The position numbers were made by a program, and so were the translations under genes. Shown one piece after another: positions 40,680-49,905 of a DNA stretch of 64,000 bases; positions within the stretch are counted from its first letter, which is position 1, and the number at the start of each line of letters is the position of its first letter. Source of the stretch: an uncultured Sulfitobacter sp. (GTDB lineage: Bacteria; Pseudomonadota; Alphaproteobacteria; Rhodobacterales; Rhodobacteraceae); assembly GCA_905182645.1 (NCBI GenBank), contig CAJJCJ010000004.1, positions 283,775-347,774 on the forward strand. The letters run 5' to 3'. The notes beneath the pieces were generated by a model. That model made no database searches and had not been told where the DNA came from. It saw only the letters and a list, made by a program, of their open reading frames with translations.

Positions 40680-41822
40680 ATGAGTTCATCAAATCCTCAA
40701 CGCCACACAGTCCTGTTCGCGGCATCCATGGTTTCGATGGCGCTTGGCTCTATACACGCATTTTCGGTTTTTTTGGTGCCTCTCGAGACCGCGTTTGGAA
40801 CGTCACGGGCGACGGTGAGCCTGATTTAGTCCTTCGGCTTGGTTTTTCTGACAGCTACAGTTCTTTTTGGTCCGACTGTCTATTCCCGCCTGCAACCCGC
40901 AACAATTTATATCTGGGTAGCGTTTCTTGGTGCCATTGGGGCCGGCGTCGCAAGCATCGCTGACGGATATTGGCTTGTTTGGGTTGGGTACAGCCTCATT
41001 TTTGGTATCGCCAACGGGCTTGGGTATGGTTTTGGGCTACAATTCGCGGCACGTACCAATCCCAATCAAGCGGGCCTCGCAATGGGTGTGGTCACGGCGT
41101 CATACGCCCTTGGGGCTGTTCTGTCCCCATACGGTTTTGACGTCGCGCTGACGTATGGTGGTTTCTTTTTGGCTATGGCAGCCCTTGGGTCCGTCGTCGT
41201 TGTTGTCAGTATCGGTGCTGCAGTTTTGGTCGCAAGAAGTGGCGTGAAATATACTGACACGCAAGCCGCGCGACGGGTTACGCATTTGCCAGTTGGATTG
41301 ATCGCTATGATCTGGGTTGCCTACGGAAGCGGTGTTGCTGCCGGACTTATGGCCATCGGCCACGCAGCGGAAATTGCGGCAACGGCGGGCTTTGCCGGTT
41401 GGATAGCTGCGGCCACAATCGCTGGCTTCAATCTTGTCGGTAGCCTGCTTTCTGGATGGTTATCAGACAGGATCTCTCATCGGCACATTCTTACGACCCT
41501 GCCGGTTATCGGTGCAACAGCACTGCTGGCGCTAGCAGTCTTGCCCGAACAGACGCTGGTCCTTTTGGGGGTAGTGGGGTTTGCCTATGGCGGAACAATC
41601 GCGACCTATCCCGCAGCCATTGCCAATCTATTTCCGGGCGAGGACGGCCCGCATGCTTACGGGCGTGTTTTTACGGCATGGGGTGCTGCTGGTCTGGTTG
41701 CACCGTGGCTCGCAGGTCAGATTTACGACTGGACGGGACACTATACCACCGCGCTTTGGGCAGCTGCTGCACTTGGTATTTTATCTGCGGTGATGGCGCA
41801 AAAAGTTATCCGGCAACGCTAA
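40680..41822 (+). pseudogene. MFS transporter with in-frame TAG stop
   Basis: ATG at 40680; TSRATVSLI-TAG(40827-40829)-SFGLVFLTATVLFGPTVYSRLQ...; ORFs 40611..40829 and 40839..41822 are in the same frame and together form one MFS protein. Confidence 0.8.
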
Positions 41823-42149
41823 TCACACAGCGCAATAAAGATGGTGCAGCAGCTCCAAGACCTGCGCGACTTCGGTGCCTTTGAGAGAATAATAGATCGT
41901 CTGGCCCTCGCGGCGGGTTTCAACCAGCCCTGCATCGCGCAGCTTCTTAAGATGGTGCGACATTGCAGGCTGCGACAGTGTCGCGCTTGCTGCCAGATTA
42001 AGAACGCTTTGTTCTCCATCTAACAAAATGCACATCAGGCGCAGGCGCACGGGTTGCGACAACATCTCCATCAGCTTTGCAGCATCAGTAATTTTCGGTT
42101 CCAGTTCGGTCATGTCCAACATTTGAAAACTTTCTTCTTGCATATCCAA
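41823..42149 (-). CDS. ArsR-family regulator (BigR/SqrR-like)
   Basis: LMEMLSQPVRLRLMCILLDGEQSVLNLAASATLSQPAMSHHLKKLRDAGLVETRREGQTIYYSL; next to YeeE/Blh/DUF442 genes. Confidence 0.88.
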   Translation of the reverse strand: MDMQEESFQMLDMTELEPKITDAAKLMEMLSQPVRLRLMCILLDGEQSVLNLAASATLSQPAMSHHLKKLRDAGLVETRREGQTIYYSLKGTEVAQVLELLHHLYCAV

Positions 42150-42150
42150 T

Positions 42151-42168
42151 ATCGCTTATATAAACGAT
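42151..42168. promoter_or_regulatory. candidate operator of the ArsR/BigR-like regulator
   Basis: ATCG-CT-TATATA-AA-CGAT palindrome in the divergent intergenic region. Confidence 0.45.
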
Positions 42169-42204
42169 TGTAAATATAAAGTCAATCACATCGTACATCA
42201 GTAC

Positions 42205-42675
42205 GTGACTGTTTTCGTAAACACTATCAGGAGTTTCACGTTGGAAACTGAATTTACACCATTTGCGTCACTCTTGGGTGGCGGGCTTATCGGACTGTCA
42301 GCGGTCATCCTAATGGCAAGCCACGGGCGGGTCGCCGGGATCAGCGGGATCGTCTCAAGGATTCTTCCGCCTGCAATTGACACAAAGGGGCTACCGCAGG
42401 GCCTGACCTTTATTGCAGGTCTTTTACTGGCCGCACCATTGTGGTTCGGCTTTATCGGACAAGCACCGGTTGTCACTATTTCAAGCAACATGGCGTTGCT
42501 TGGTCTTGCCGGCATTCTAGTCGGGTTCGGCGCGGTACTTGGCAATGGCTGCACAAGCGGCCACGGCGTATGCGGCATCTCGCGGATGTCAGGGCGTTCA
42601 ATGATTGCAACGGCGACGTTTATGACAACCGGTGTCGTCACTGTCTTTATCCTTCGCCATGTCGTGGGGGGCTGA
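42205..42675 (+). CDS. YeeE/YedE family (PmpA-like) transporter subunit
   Basis: FGAVLGNGCTSGHGVCGISRMSGRSMIATATFMTTG. Confidence 0.9.
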   Translation: MTVFVNTIRSFTLETEFTPFASLLGGGLIGLSAVILMASHGRVAGISGIVSRILPPAIDTKGLPQGLTFIAGLLLAAPLWFGFIGQAPVVTISSNMALLGLAGILVGFGAVLGNGCTSGHGVCGISRMSGRSMIATATFMTTGVVTVFILRHVVGG

Positions 42676-42679
42676 GATC

Positions 42680-43111
42680 ATGCATTTCTTCAGCACCCTA
42701 TTCGCGGGCCTGTTTTTTGGATCCGGCTTGATTTTGTCTGGCATGGCAAACCCCACAAAGGTTCAGAACTTCCTAGATATATTCGGAACCTGGGACCCAA
42801 GTTTGGCATTTGTCATGGGCGGAGCAATCCTTGTAACTGCACCCGGGTTTTGGTTCGTGCAGAAACGCAGCACTCCGTTTTTCCACGACATGTTCCACCT
42901 GCCAACACGCAACGACATCGATGCACGCCTTGTCGCAGGTGCCGCAATATTTGGTATCGGGTGGGGTTTGGGTGGTTTGTGCCCCGGTCCGGCTGTGACG
43001 TCACTACCATTCGCGACCTCCGGCGTCCTCGTCTTCGTCCCTGCAATGCTTGTGGGAATGTCACTCGCCAAATTAACAGCTTTGCCATCGCGCAAGACTA
43101 TACCCGCCTGA
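42680..43111 (+). CDS. YeeE/YedE family (PmpB-like) transporter subunit
   Basis: FFGSGLILSGMANPTKVQNFLDIFGTWDPSLAFVMGGA; GIGWGLGGLCPGPAV. Confidence 0.9.
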   Translation: MHFFSTLFAGLFFGSGLILSGMANPTKVQNFLDIFGTWDPSLAFVMGGAILVTAPGFWFVQKRSTPFFHDMFHLPTRNDIDARLVAGAAIFGIGWGLGGLCPGPAVTSLPFATSGVLVFVPAMLVGMSLAKLTALPSRKTIPA

Positions 43112-43122
43112 AAGGAAATATC

Positions 43123-44007
43123 ATGACCCAACTGCATCACATCATGCCGACCCAACCAGACGTAAAAGCGTTCTTTGATCCGATGACCAACACCATCAGC
43201 TATATTGTTGTTGATCCGGCCAGCAACGCCTGCGCTGTCGTAGATTCAGTGATGGATATTGACTATGCCGCAGGCCGGATCACCCATGATCACGCCGATC
43301 AGATCATCGAATATATTGTGTCAAACAATCTGACCCTTGAATGGATAATTGAGACCCACGTCCACGCAGATCATCTGTCTGCAGCGCCCTATTTGCAGGG
43401 AAAGCTGGGCGGAAAGATCGGTATCAGCGCAAAGATCATCGAGGTCCAAGATACCTTTGGCAAGATTTTTAACGAAGGCACTGAATTCCAGCGCGACGGG
43501 TCACAGTTCGACGCATTGTTCAATGATGGCGACACATACACCATCGGTAAACTTGAGGTATCCATCATGGCCACCCCCGGCCATACCCCCGCTTGCATGG
43601 TGCATGTCGCTGGTGATGCGGCCTTTGCGGGTGACACAATGTTCATGCCGGATTCCGGGTCAGCCCGCGCAGATTTCCCCGGTGGCGACGCCGGAGAGCT
43701 GTTCGATTCGATCCAAAAGGTCCTTAGCTTGCCAGATGATACTCGGTTATTCATGTGCCACGATTACGGCCCGAACGGGCGCGACATCCAATGGGAAACC
43801 ACTGTTGGTGACGAAAAGGCAAACAACATCCACGTCGGTGCAGGTGCCAGCCGCGAGACCTTTGTTAAGTTGCGCACGGAGCGCGACGCAACGTTGGCAG
43901 TGCCAAAGCTGATCATTCCATCGCTTCAGGTGAACATGCGCGCAGGCGAAATCCCCGCAGACGCGGCTGGAAATCCCACGCTCAAAGTCCCAATTAACGG
44001 GCTATAA
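43123..44007 (+). CDS. persulfide dioxygenase-type MBL protein (Blh-like)
   Basis: ETHVHADHLSAAPYLQGKLGGKIGISAKI; TPGHTPACMVHVAGDAAFAGDTMFMPDSGSARADFPGG. Confidence 0.93.
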   Translation: MTQLHHIMPTQPDVKAFFDPMTNTISYIVVDPASNACAVVDSVMDIDYAAGRITHDHADQIIEYIVSNNLTLEWIIETHVHADHLSAAPYLQGKLGGKIGISAKIIEVQDTFGKIFNEGTEFQRDGSQFDALFNDGDTYTIGKLEVSIMATPGHTPACMVHVAGDAAFAGDTMFMPDSGSARADFPGGDAGELFDSIQKVLSLPDDTRLFMCHDYGPNGRDIQWETTVGDEKANNIHVGAGASRETFVKLRTERDATLAVPKLIIPSLQVNMRAGEIPADAAGNPTLKVPINGL

Positions 44008-44058
44008 GCCCTCTCGTTTCATATCATTGGCAAACAACGCGCCGCAGAAAGATACCCC

Positions 44059-44493
44059 ATGCAAATTACGCAACTAGATGCGCTGACCTATGTTGGCCCA
44101 CAAATCTCGCTATCAGACATCGCGGTCTTAAAGCGCCACAGTGTTTGCAAAATCATCGTGACCCGTCCCGAAGGCGAAACAGATGATCAGCCTGCCATAT
44201 CTGAAATCACACGCGCGGCGAATGCCGTTGGAATTGAGGTTCATCAGATACCCGTTGTGTCTGGTCAAATCACCGACGCGGATGTCAGCGCATTTGACGC
44301 ATTTACGGCACAGGCATCCGGTCCGATCTTTGCATATTGTCGCAGTGGGATGCGTGCGACATCTCTCTGGGCTTTAAATAAGTCCAATGGCGGCCATTGT
44401 ACTGACACCATTTTACGCGCGGCAGGAGACGCAGGTTACGACCTGGCTGCCTTGTCACCACGCCTTGTCACCAAACCCGCAACGACAGCCTGA
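44059..44493 (+). CDS. TIGR01244/DUF442 sulfur transferase
   Basis: YVGPQISLSDIAVLKRHSVCKIIVTRPEGETDDQP; GPIFAYCRSGMRATSLWAL. Confidence 0.9.
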   Translation: MQITQLDALTYVGPQISLSDIAVLKRHSVCKIIVTRPEGETDDQPAISEITRAANAVGIEVHQIPVVSGQITDADVSAFDAFTAQASGPIFAYCRSGMRATSLWALNKSNGGHCTDTILRAAGDAGYDLAALSPRLVTKPATTA

Positions 44494-46227
44494 TTGGACT
44501 TGAATACGATGACCAGATTAGCACGCTATCTACCCATCTTTGAGTGGGGCCGCACATATGATCGGCTGACTTTGACCAATGACCTTGTTGCGGCGGTCAT
44601 TGTGACGATCATGCTGATCCCGCAGTCGCTCGCCTATGCTTTACTGGCAGGACTGCCACCTGAAATGGGCCTTTATGCGTCAATGTTGCCGATCGTGCTT
44701 TATGCAATTTTCGGCACAAGTCGCGCGCTTGCAGTGGGTCCGGTCGCGGTCGTATCGCTGTTGACCGCAGCGGCGGTCAGTAAGGTCGCGATGCCCGGCA
44801 CCTCGGAATATATCGTGGCTGCAATTACACTGGCGTTTCTGTCGGGCGCCATTTTGTTGGTGCTGGGTTTCTTGCGGTTGGGCTTTCTTGCCAATTTCCT
44901 GTCGCACCCTGTGATTGCTGGTTTCATCACGGCGTCCGGTATCATCATCGCCGCGAGCCAGCTGAAAAACATCCTTGGGATTGATGCAAACGGTCATAAC
45001 TTACTCGAAATCATCACCTCGTTATTCGAACATCTGGATGAAGTGAACTGGATCACCGTCATTATTGGCGTGACGACGACGGCGTTTCTGTTTTGGGTGC
45101 GCAAGGGTCTGCTACCGCTATTGATCAAGCTTGGGCTGAATGTGCGCACAGCGAGTATTGTTGCCAAGGCAGGGCCTGTTGCTGCGATTTTTGTGACGAC
45201 GCTGGCTGTCTGGGGGTTTGATCTAGCGAGCCGTGGCGTGAAAATTGTCGGTGACGTCCCAACGGGACTGCCGCCGCTGTCGCTACCATCGTTCTCCATG
45301 GATTTATGGAGCAGCTTGATTGTGTCCGCCGTGGTGATTTCGATCATTGGTTTCGTGGAATCTGTGTCGGTTGCACAAACATTGGCCGCGAAAAAACGGC
45401 AACGCATCGATCCCGACCAAGAGCTTATCGGACTGGGCGCTGCCAATATCGGGGCTGCATTTACTGGCGGCTTCCCTGTCACCGGCGGGTTCTCACGGTC
45501 AGTTGTCAATTACGATGCAGGGGCGTCCACACCTGCGGCAGGCGCTTATACTGCGATTGGCCTTGGGGTGGCGTCGCTGTTCCTGACACCGCTGATCTTT
45601 CACCTTCCGAAGGCCACGCTGGCTGCAACGATCATCGTCGCCGTGCTGTCGCTTGTCGATTTCTCGATCCTCAAAAAGACTTGGAAATACTCAAAATCAG
45701 ATTTTGCCGCCGTGGCCGTCACGATGGCAATGACGCTTACGGTTGGTGTCGAGCTAGGCGTCACAACCGGCGTTGCGATTTCGATCCTTATCCACCTGTT
45801 CAAAACATCGCGGCCACACATGGCTATCGTTGGTCAGGTGCCGGGCACTGAACATTACCGGAATGTTTTGCGCCACGAGGTGATCGTTGACCAAAGCGTT
45901 TTGACCATACGGGTTGATGAAAGCCTGTACTTTGCGAACACGCGCGCCCTTGAGGATCGCGTCTATGACGAAGTCGCAAAACAACCGGACCTGAAGCACG
46001 TCATCCTGATGTGTTCCGCCGTGAACGCCATCGACATGAGCGCGCTTGAATCCCTCGAGGCCATCAATGAACGCTTGGATCTGGGCGGCGTGTCCTTCCA
46101 TCTGTCAGAGGTCAAAGGACCGGTGATGGACGGGTTGAATGGGTCTGGTTTTCTGGATCATCTGACGGGGCGCGTTTTCCTCAGCCAACATCAGGCACAA
46201 ACAGCAATTGGTGCGGTGACGACTTAA
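44494..46227 (+). CDS. SulP family inorganic anion transporter with STAS domain
   Basis: 577 aa; DLVAAVIVTIMLIPQSLAYALLAGLPPEMGLYASMLP; C-terminal STAS domain; start TTG 44494 or ATG 44509. Confidence 0.94.
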   Translation: MDLNTMTRLARYLPIFEWGRTYDRLTLTNDLVAAVIVTIMLIPQSLAYALLAGLPPEMGLYASMLPIVLYAIFGTSRALAVGPVAVVSLLTAAAVSKVAMPGTSEYIVAAITLAFLSGAILLVLGFLRLGFLANFLSHPVIAGFITASGIIIAASQLKNILGIDANGHNLLEIITSLFEHLDEVNWITVIIGVTTTAFLFWVRKGLLPLLIKLGLNVRTASIVAKAGPVAAIFVTTLAVWGFDLASRGVKIVGDVPTGLPPLSLPSFSMDLWSSLIVSAVVISIIGFVESVSVAQTLAAKKRQRIDPDQELIGLGAANIGAAFTGGFPVTGGFSRSVVNYDAGASTPAAGAYTAIGLGVASLFLTPLIFHLPKATLAATIIVAVLSLVDFSILKKTWKYSKSDFAAVAVTMAMTLTVGVELGVTTGVAISILIHLFKTSRPHMAIVGQVPGTEHYRNVLRHEVIVDQSVLTIRVDESLYFANTRALEDRVYDEVAKQPDLKHVILMCSAVNAIDMSALESLEAINERLDLGGVSFHLSEVKGPVMDGLNGSGFLDHLTGRVFLSQHQAQTAIGAVTT

Positions 46228-46268
46228 ACACCGCACACCATTAACCCTCCCCATATAAGGAACATAAA

Positions 46269-46622
46269 ATGGCCTATACTGAAGAAATTCCAATCACTTG
46301 CAGACGCAGCAATGTCACAAGTCCAAAGCGTTTCCCCGAGTGACGTAGATGCAATGCTGAAATCCGGCGCCGTCGCGCTCGATATCAGAGACAAGGAAGA
46401 ACACGACGCGAGGGCACATCGATGGGTCTTTGAACGTCAGCCGTGGCAAGCTTGAGATGAATGTCGAAGGCCTGATTGACGACCTCGACGCTGTCGTCAT
46501 TTGCTACTGCAATGCCAACAATCGGGGCGCATTGTCTGCCGCCGCATTGCGGGCGATGGGCTATGCTCAATGCACGGTATATTGCTGGCGGATTGAAGGC
46601 ATACCGCGCGATTCAATCCTAA
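46269..46622 (+). pseudogene. rhodanese-domain protein disrupted by three +1 shifts
   Basis: Removing one base near 46272-46274, one near 46403-46411 and one near 46582-46586 restores MAILKKFQSLADAAMSQVQSVSPSDVDAMLKSGAVALDIRDKEEHDAGHIDGSLNVSRGKLEMNVEGLIDDLDAVVICYCNANNRGALSAAALRAMGYAQCTVYCGGLKAYRAIQS*; SD AAGGA before 46269. Confidence 0.75.
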
Positions 46623-46649
46623 TACAAACCCACTGATAGGCGGGGGCTT

Positions 46650-49600
46650 CTAATGAAAGTCCCTGCTTGGAAACAACCGCTTAGCCTGTTCGCGCGGATG
46701 CATGGCGCGGGCGGGTTGTTTGCGCGGGCGGGGTGTATCGTCAGCTTGGGGCAGCGTCTCGCCGATCACCTCGTCCATCGGATGCCCAAGGTCCGTAAGG
46801 CAGTGCGACATGTCCTCGATCTGTTGTGCAATCAGGTGAACGACGATGCCTTCGCGTTGCAAATACCCTGTAACGCGAAGCAAACGCCCGCCCATAACGA
46901 CGCGGCGAAACTGGGCATAGACCTTGGGCCAAACGATGACATTGGACACCCCAGTTTCATCCTCTAGCGTCAGAAATATCACACCTGACGCCGTTCCGGG
47001 GCGTTGGCGGGTGATCACCAACCCGCAGACCGATGTGCGCTGCAATGGCGCAGTGGCCAGAACGGCATGCGGGGTCAATCCTTTGATGGACGGGCGCAGT
47101 AGCTCCATCGGATGGGCGCGCAGGGACAAGCGCATGGCGACGTAATCTTCGACGACCTCTTCTCCAAGATGCATCGGAAGCAGCCTGACAGCAGGCTCGA
47201 CAATGCCTTCCCCCTCAATAGGATCATTGAACAACGGCAAAGGGCGCGGACCTCGGATTGCTTTAACCTGCCATAACGCATCGCGCCGTGTAAGGCCCAT
47301 ATCACTGAACGCATCCGCTTCGGCCAATCTCTCTAGGGTGGCGGGTGCAACCCCAGCCCGCAACCACACCCCATCAGGATCGGCATAGCCATTTCCGCGT
47401 GCGGCAACGATCCAACCGGCATCTTCTTCTTTGAACCCTTTGATTTGGCGAAACCCAAGGCGCAACGCCAAGGCGCCATCCATCCGGCGTTCTAACGTGT
47501 TATCCCACGCGCTGTGGTTCACGCTGATTGGGCGCACTTCGACCTGATGTTCACGCGCATCGCGCACAATTTGGGCGGGCGCGTAAAATCCCATGGGTTG
47601 GGAGTTTAAAAGGGCACAGGCAAAGACAGCCGCATGGTGGCATTTGAGCCAAGCAGAGATATAGACCAGCATGGCAAAGGCAGCGGCGTGGCTTTCAGGA
47701 AACCCGTATTCGGCAAAGCCTTCGATTTGGCCAAAACAACGCTCCGCGACCTCAAGAGCTATACCCGTTCCCCAGCATGCCATTGACGAACTTATCCTTG
47801 AAGGTACCGATGGTGCCCATCCGGCGAAACGAGGCCAACGACCTGCGAAGGTGATCAGCCTCTTCTGGCGAAAATCCGGCACCAACCACGGCAATTTGCA
47901 TCGCTTGTTCCTGAAACAACGGGATGCCAAGGGTTTTGCGCGTCACCTCGCGTAATGCGCTGCCAAATGGTTCCGGCTTTTCCAGACCCTGCCGCCGATT
48001 GATATAGGGATGCACCATCCCGCCTTGAATAGGGCCGGGGCGTACGATAGCGACCTCAATCACCAGATCATAAAATTCGCGAGGCTTCATCCGTGGCAGG
48101 AAATTCATCTGCGCGCGGCTTTCCACTTGAAAAACGCCCACCGCATCGGCCACGCAAAGCATGTCATAGGTGGCACCATCTTCTTGCGGGACGGTCGCAA
48201 TAGACAGCGTTGTCTTCTCGTGCTGTTGCAGTAAATCAAAAGACTTGCGAATGCAGCTTAGCATACCAAGCCCAAGGATATCGACCTTAAGAATACCCAA
48301 TGCGTCGATATCGTCCTTGTCCCATTCGATCACCGTGCGATCCTCCATCGCGGCGTTTGAAATCGGGCACAGTTCGTCCAGCCGCCCCTTGGTGATGACA
48401 AAACCACCGACATGTTGGGACAGGTGTCGCGGGAAACCGATAATCTCGCCGATCAGCTGGATGGTTTGCGCAAGGCGGCGATCCTTTGGGTTAAGGCCCA
48501 ATTCACGGATCCGCTCAGGGTCGACCCCGCCTTCGGCCATACCCCATATTTGACCAGACAAGCCTGCAGTCACATCCTGACTAAGGCCCATCACCTTGCC
48601 CACCTCGCGGATAGCGGCACGAGACCGAAAGTGGATCACAGTTGCGCAAAGCCCCGCGCGGTGCCGACCATATTTTTCATAAATGTGCTGGATGACCTCT
48701 TCACGGCGTTCATGTTCGAAATCTACGTCGATATCCGGCGGCTCGCCTCGGAATTCGGACACAAACCGTTCCACCACCATGGTGATGGTTTCGGGGCTGA
48801 CATCCGTGATGCCCAACAGATAGCAAAGGATTGAATTGGCCGCAGAGCCGCGCCCTTGGCAAAGGATGCCCTGAGACCGGGCGAATTGCACGATGTCGTG
48901 GACTGTCAAAAAATACGCTGGAAATTTAAGTTTCTCTACAAGGATGAGTTCCTTTTTGACTTGGGCAAGGGCCTTTGGGGTCGGCCCGTTCGGGTAGCGG
49001 CGTTTCAGCCCCTCCTTCGCCAATCGGGTCAACCGTTGTTGCGGCGTTTCGTCTTTGGAAATCTCATCAGGATATTCATACGACAATTCGCTGAGGCAAA
49101 AACTACACCTATCGGCGATCTCTAGCGTGCGGCGGATCGCGGCGGGGTGATTGCGAAACAGGCGGGCCATATCGGTGTGATCCTTCAACCGCCGCTCCGC
49201 ATTGGGCAGCGCGCGCGTGCCGATCTGATCAATTGTGATGTGTTCGCGCATACAGGTCAGCACATCGGCCAGTTGCCTGCGATTACCGCGGTGCATTAAA
49301 ACGTCACCTATCGCAACCATCGGCGTGGCTGCTTTTCGCGCCTGATAAGCACAGGCATCAAAATAGGCTTGATCGCTGCCGTCATACCGTGGGGCGACAC
49401 CCAAAAACACATGGCCTGGATACCGCCGCTGTACGGTTTGGATATGCGCGGTGTCCGCCCTATCACCCTGCGGCAAGGCAATCAGGATCATGCCCTTGCA
49501 CCCCTCAAGCAGATCGCATAATTCCAGATGGCACTCCCCCTTTTCGGCACGCCTTTTGCCGAGGGTCAAAAGCCTGCTTAGTCGGGCATAGCCGTCACGG

Positions 49601-49905
49601 TCACAGGGCAAAGCGACCCATTCCACCGAACTATCAGTTAGAACCAAGCGGCATCCAACAATCAGCTTTGGCAACCGGATACGTCCTTCGGCCTCGCGCT
49701 TGAGTTCTTTCAGCGCGCTATAGGCACGAACCACACCCGCTAATGAATTGCGGTCGGTAATGGCAATGGCCGCAAGCCCAAGCTCTGCGGCACGCGTCAT
49801 CAATTCTTCTGGGTGCGAGGCGCCCGTTAGAAAGGTGAAATTCGTCGTGACGCAAAGCTCCACGTAGTTTGGGCCATTCATGTTTGTCTGTAGGGTTTTG
49901 CTCAT
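46650..49905 (-). pseudogene. dnaE2: error-prone DNA polymerase DnaE2, split by a +1 frameshift near 47755
   Basis: ORF 47752..49959 carries the PHP and palm part (NYVELCVTTNFTFLTGASHPEELM... to MLGNGYSS*), ORF 46650..47930 continues EVAERCFGQIEGFAEYGFPESHAAAFAMLVYISAWLKCHHAAVFACALLNSQPMGFY...; sequence contiguous after removal of one T in TCTTGAG. Confidence 0.88.

Noticed and set aside
40425-40725. Minus-strand ORFs overlapping the PII-like gene and the start of the MFS gene
   Set aside because: No recognisable domain; may be a decayed gene remnant (fragments such as IPHLSHWPDFAVRADGATIVIRGAVWLL) but evidence is too weak to annotate.
42850-43122. N-terminal extension of the Blh MBL ORF
   Set aside because: Overlaps the upstream YeeE gene in another frame; the true start is the ATG at 43123 after AAAGGAAATATC.
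45306-45851. 181-aa alternate-frame ORF inside the SulP gene
   Set aside because: Overlaps a strongly supported SulP CDS and shows Arg/Cys-rich shadow composition.
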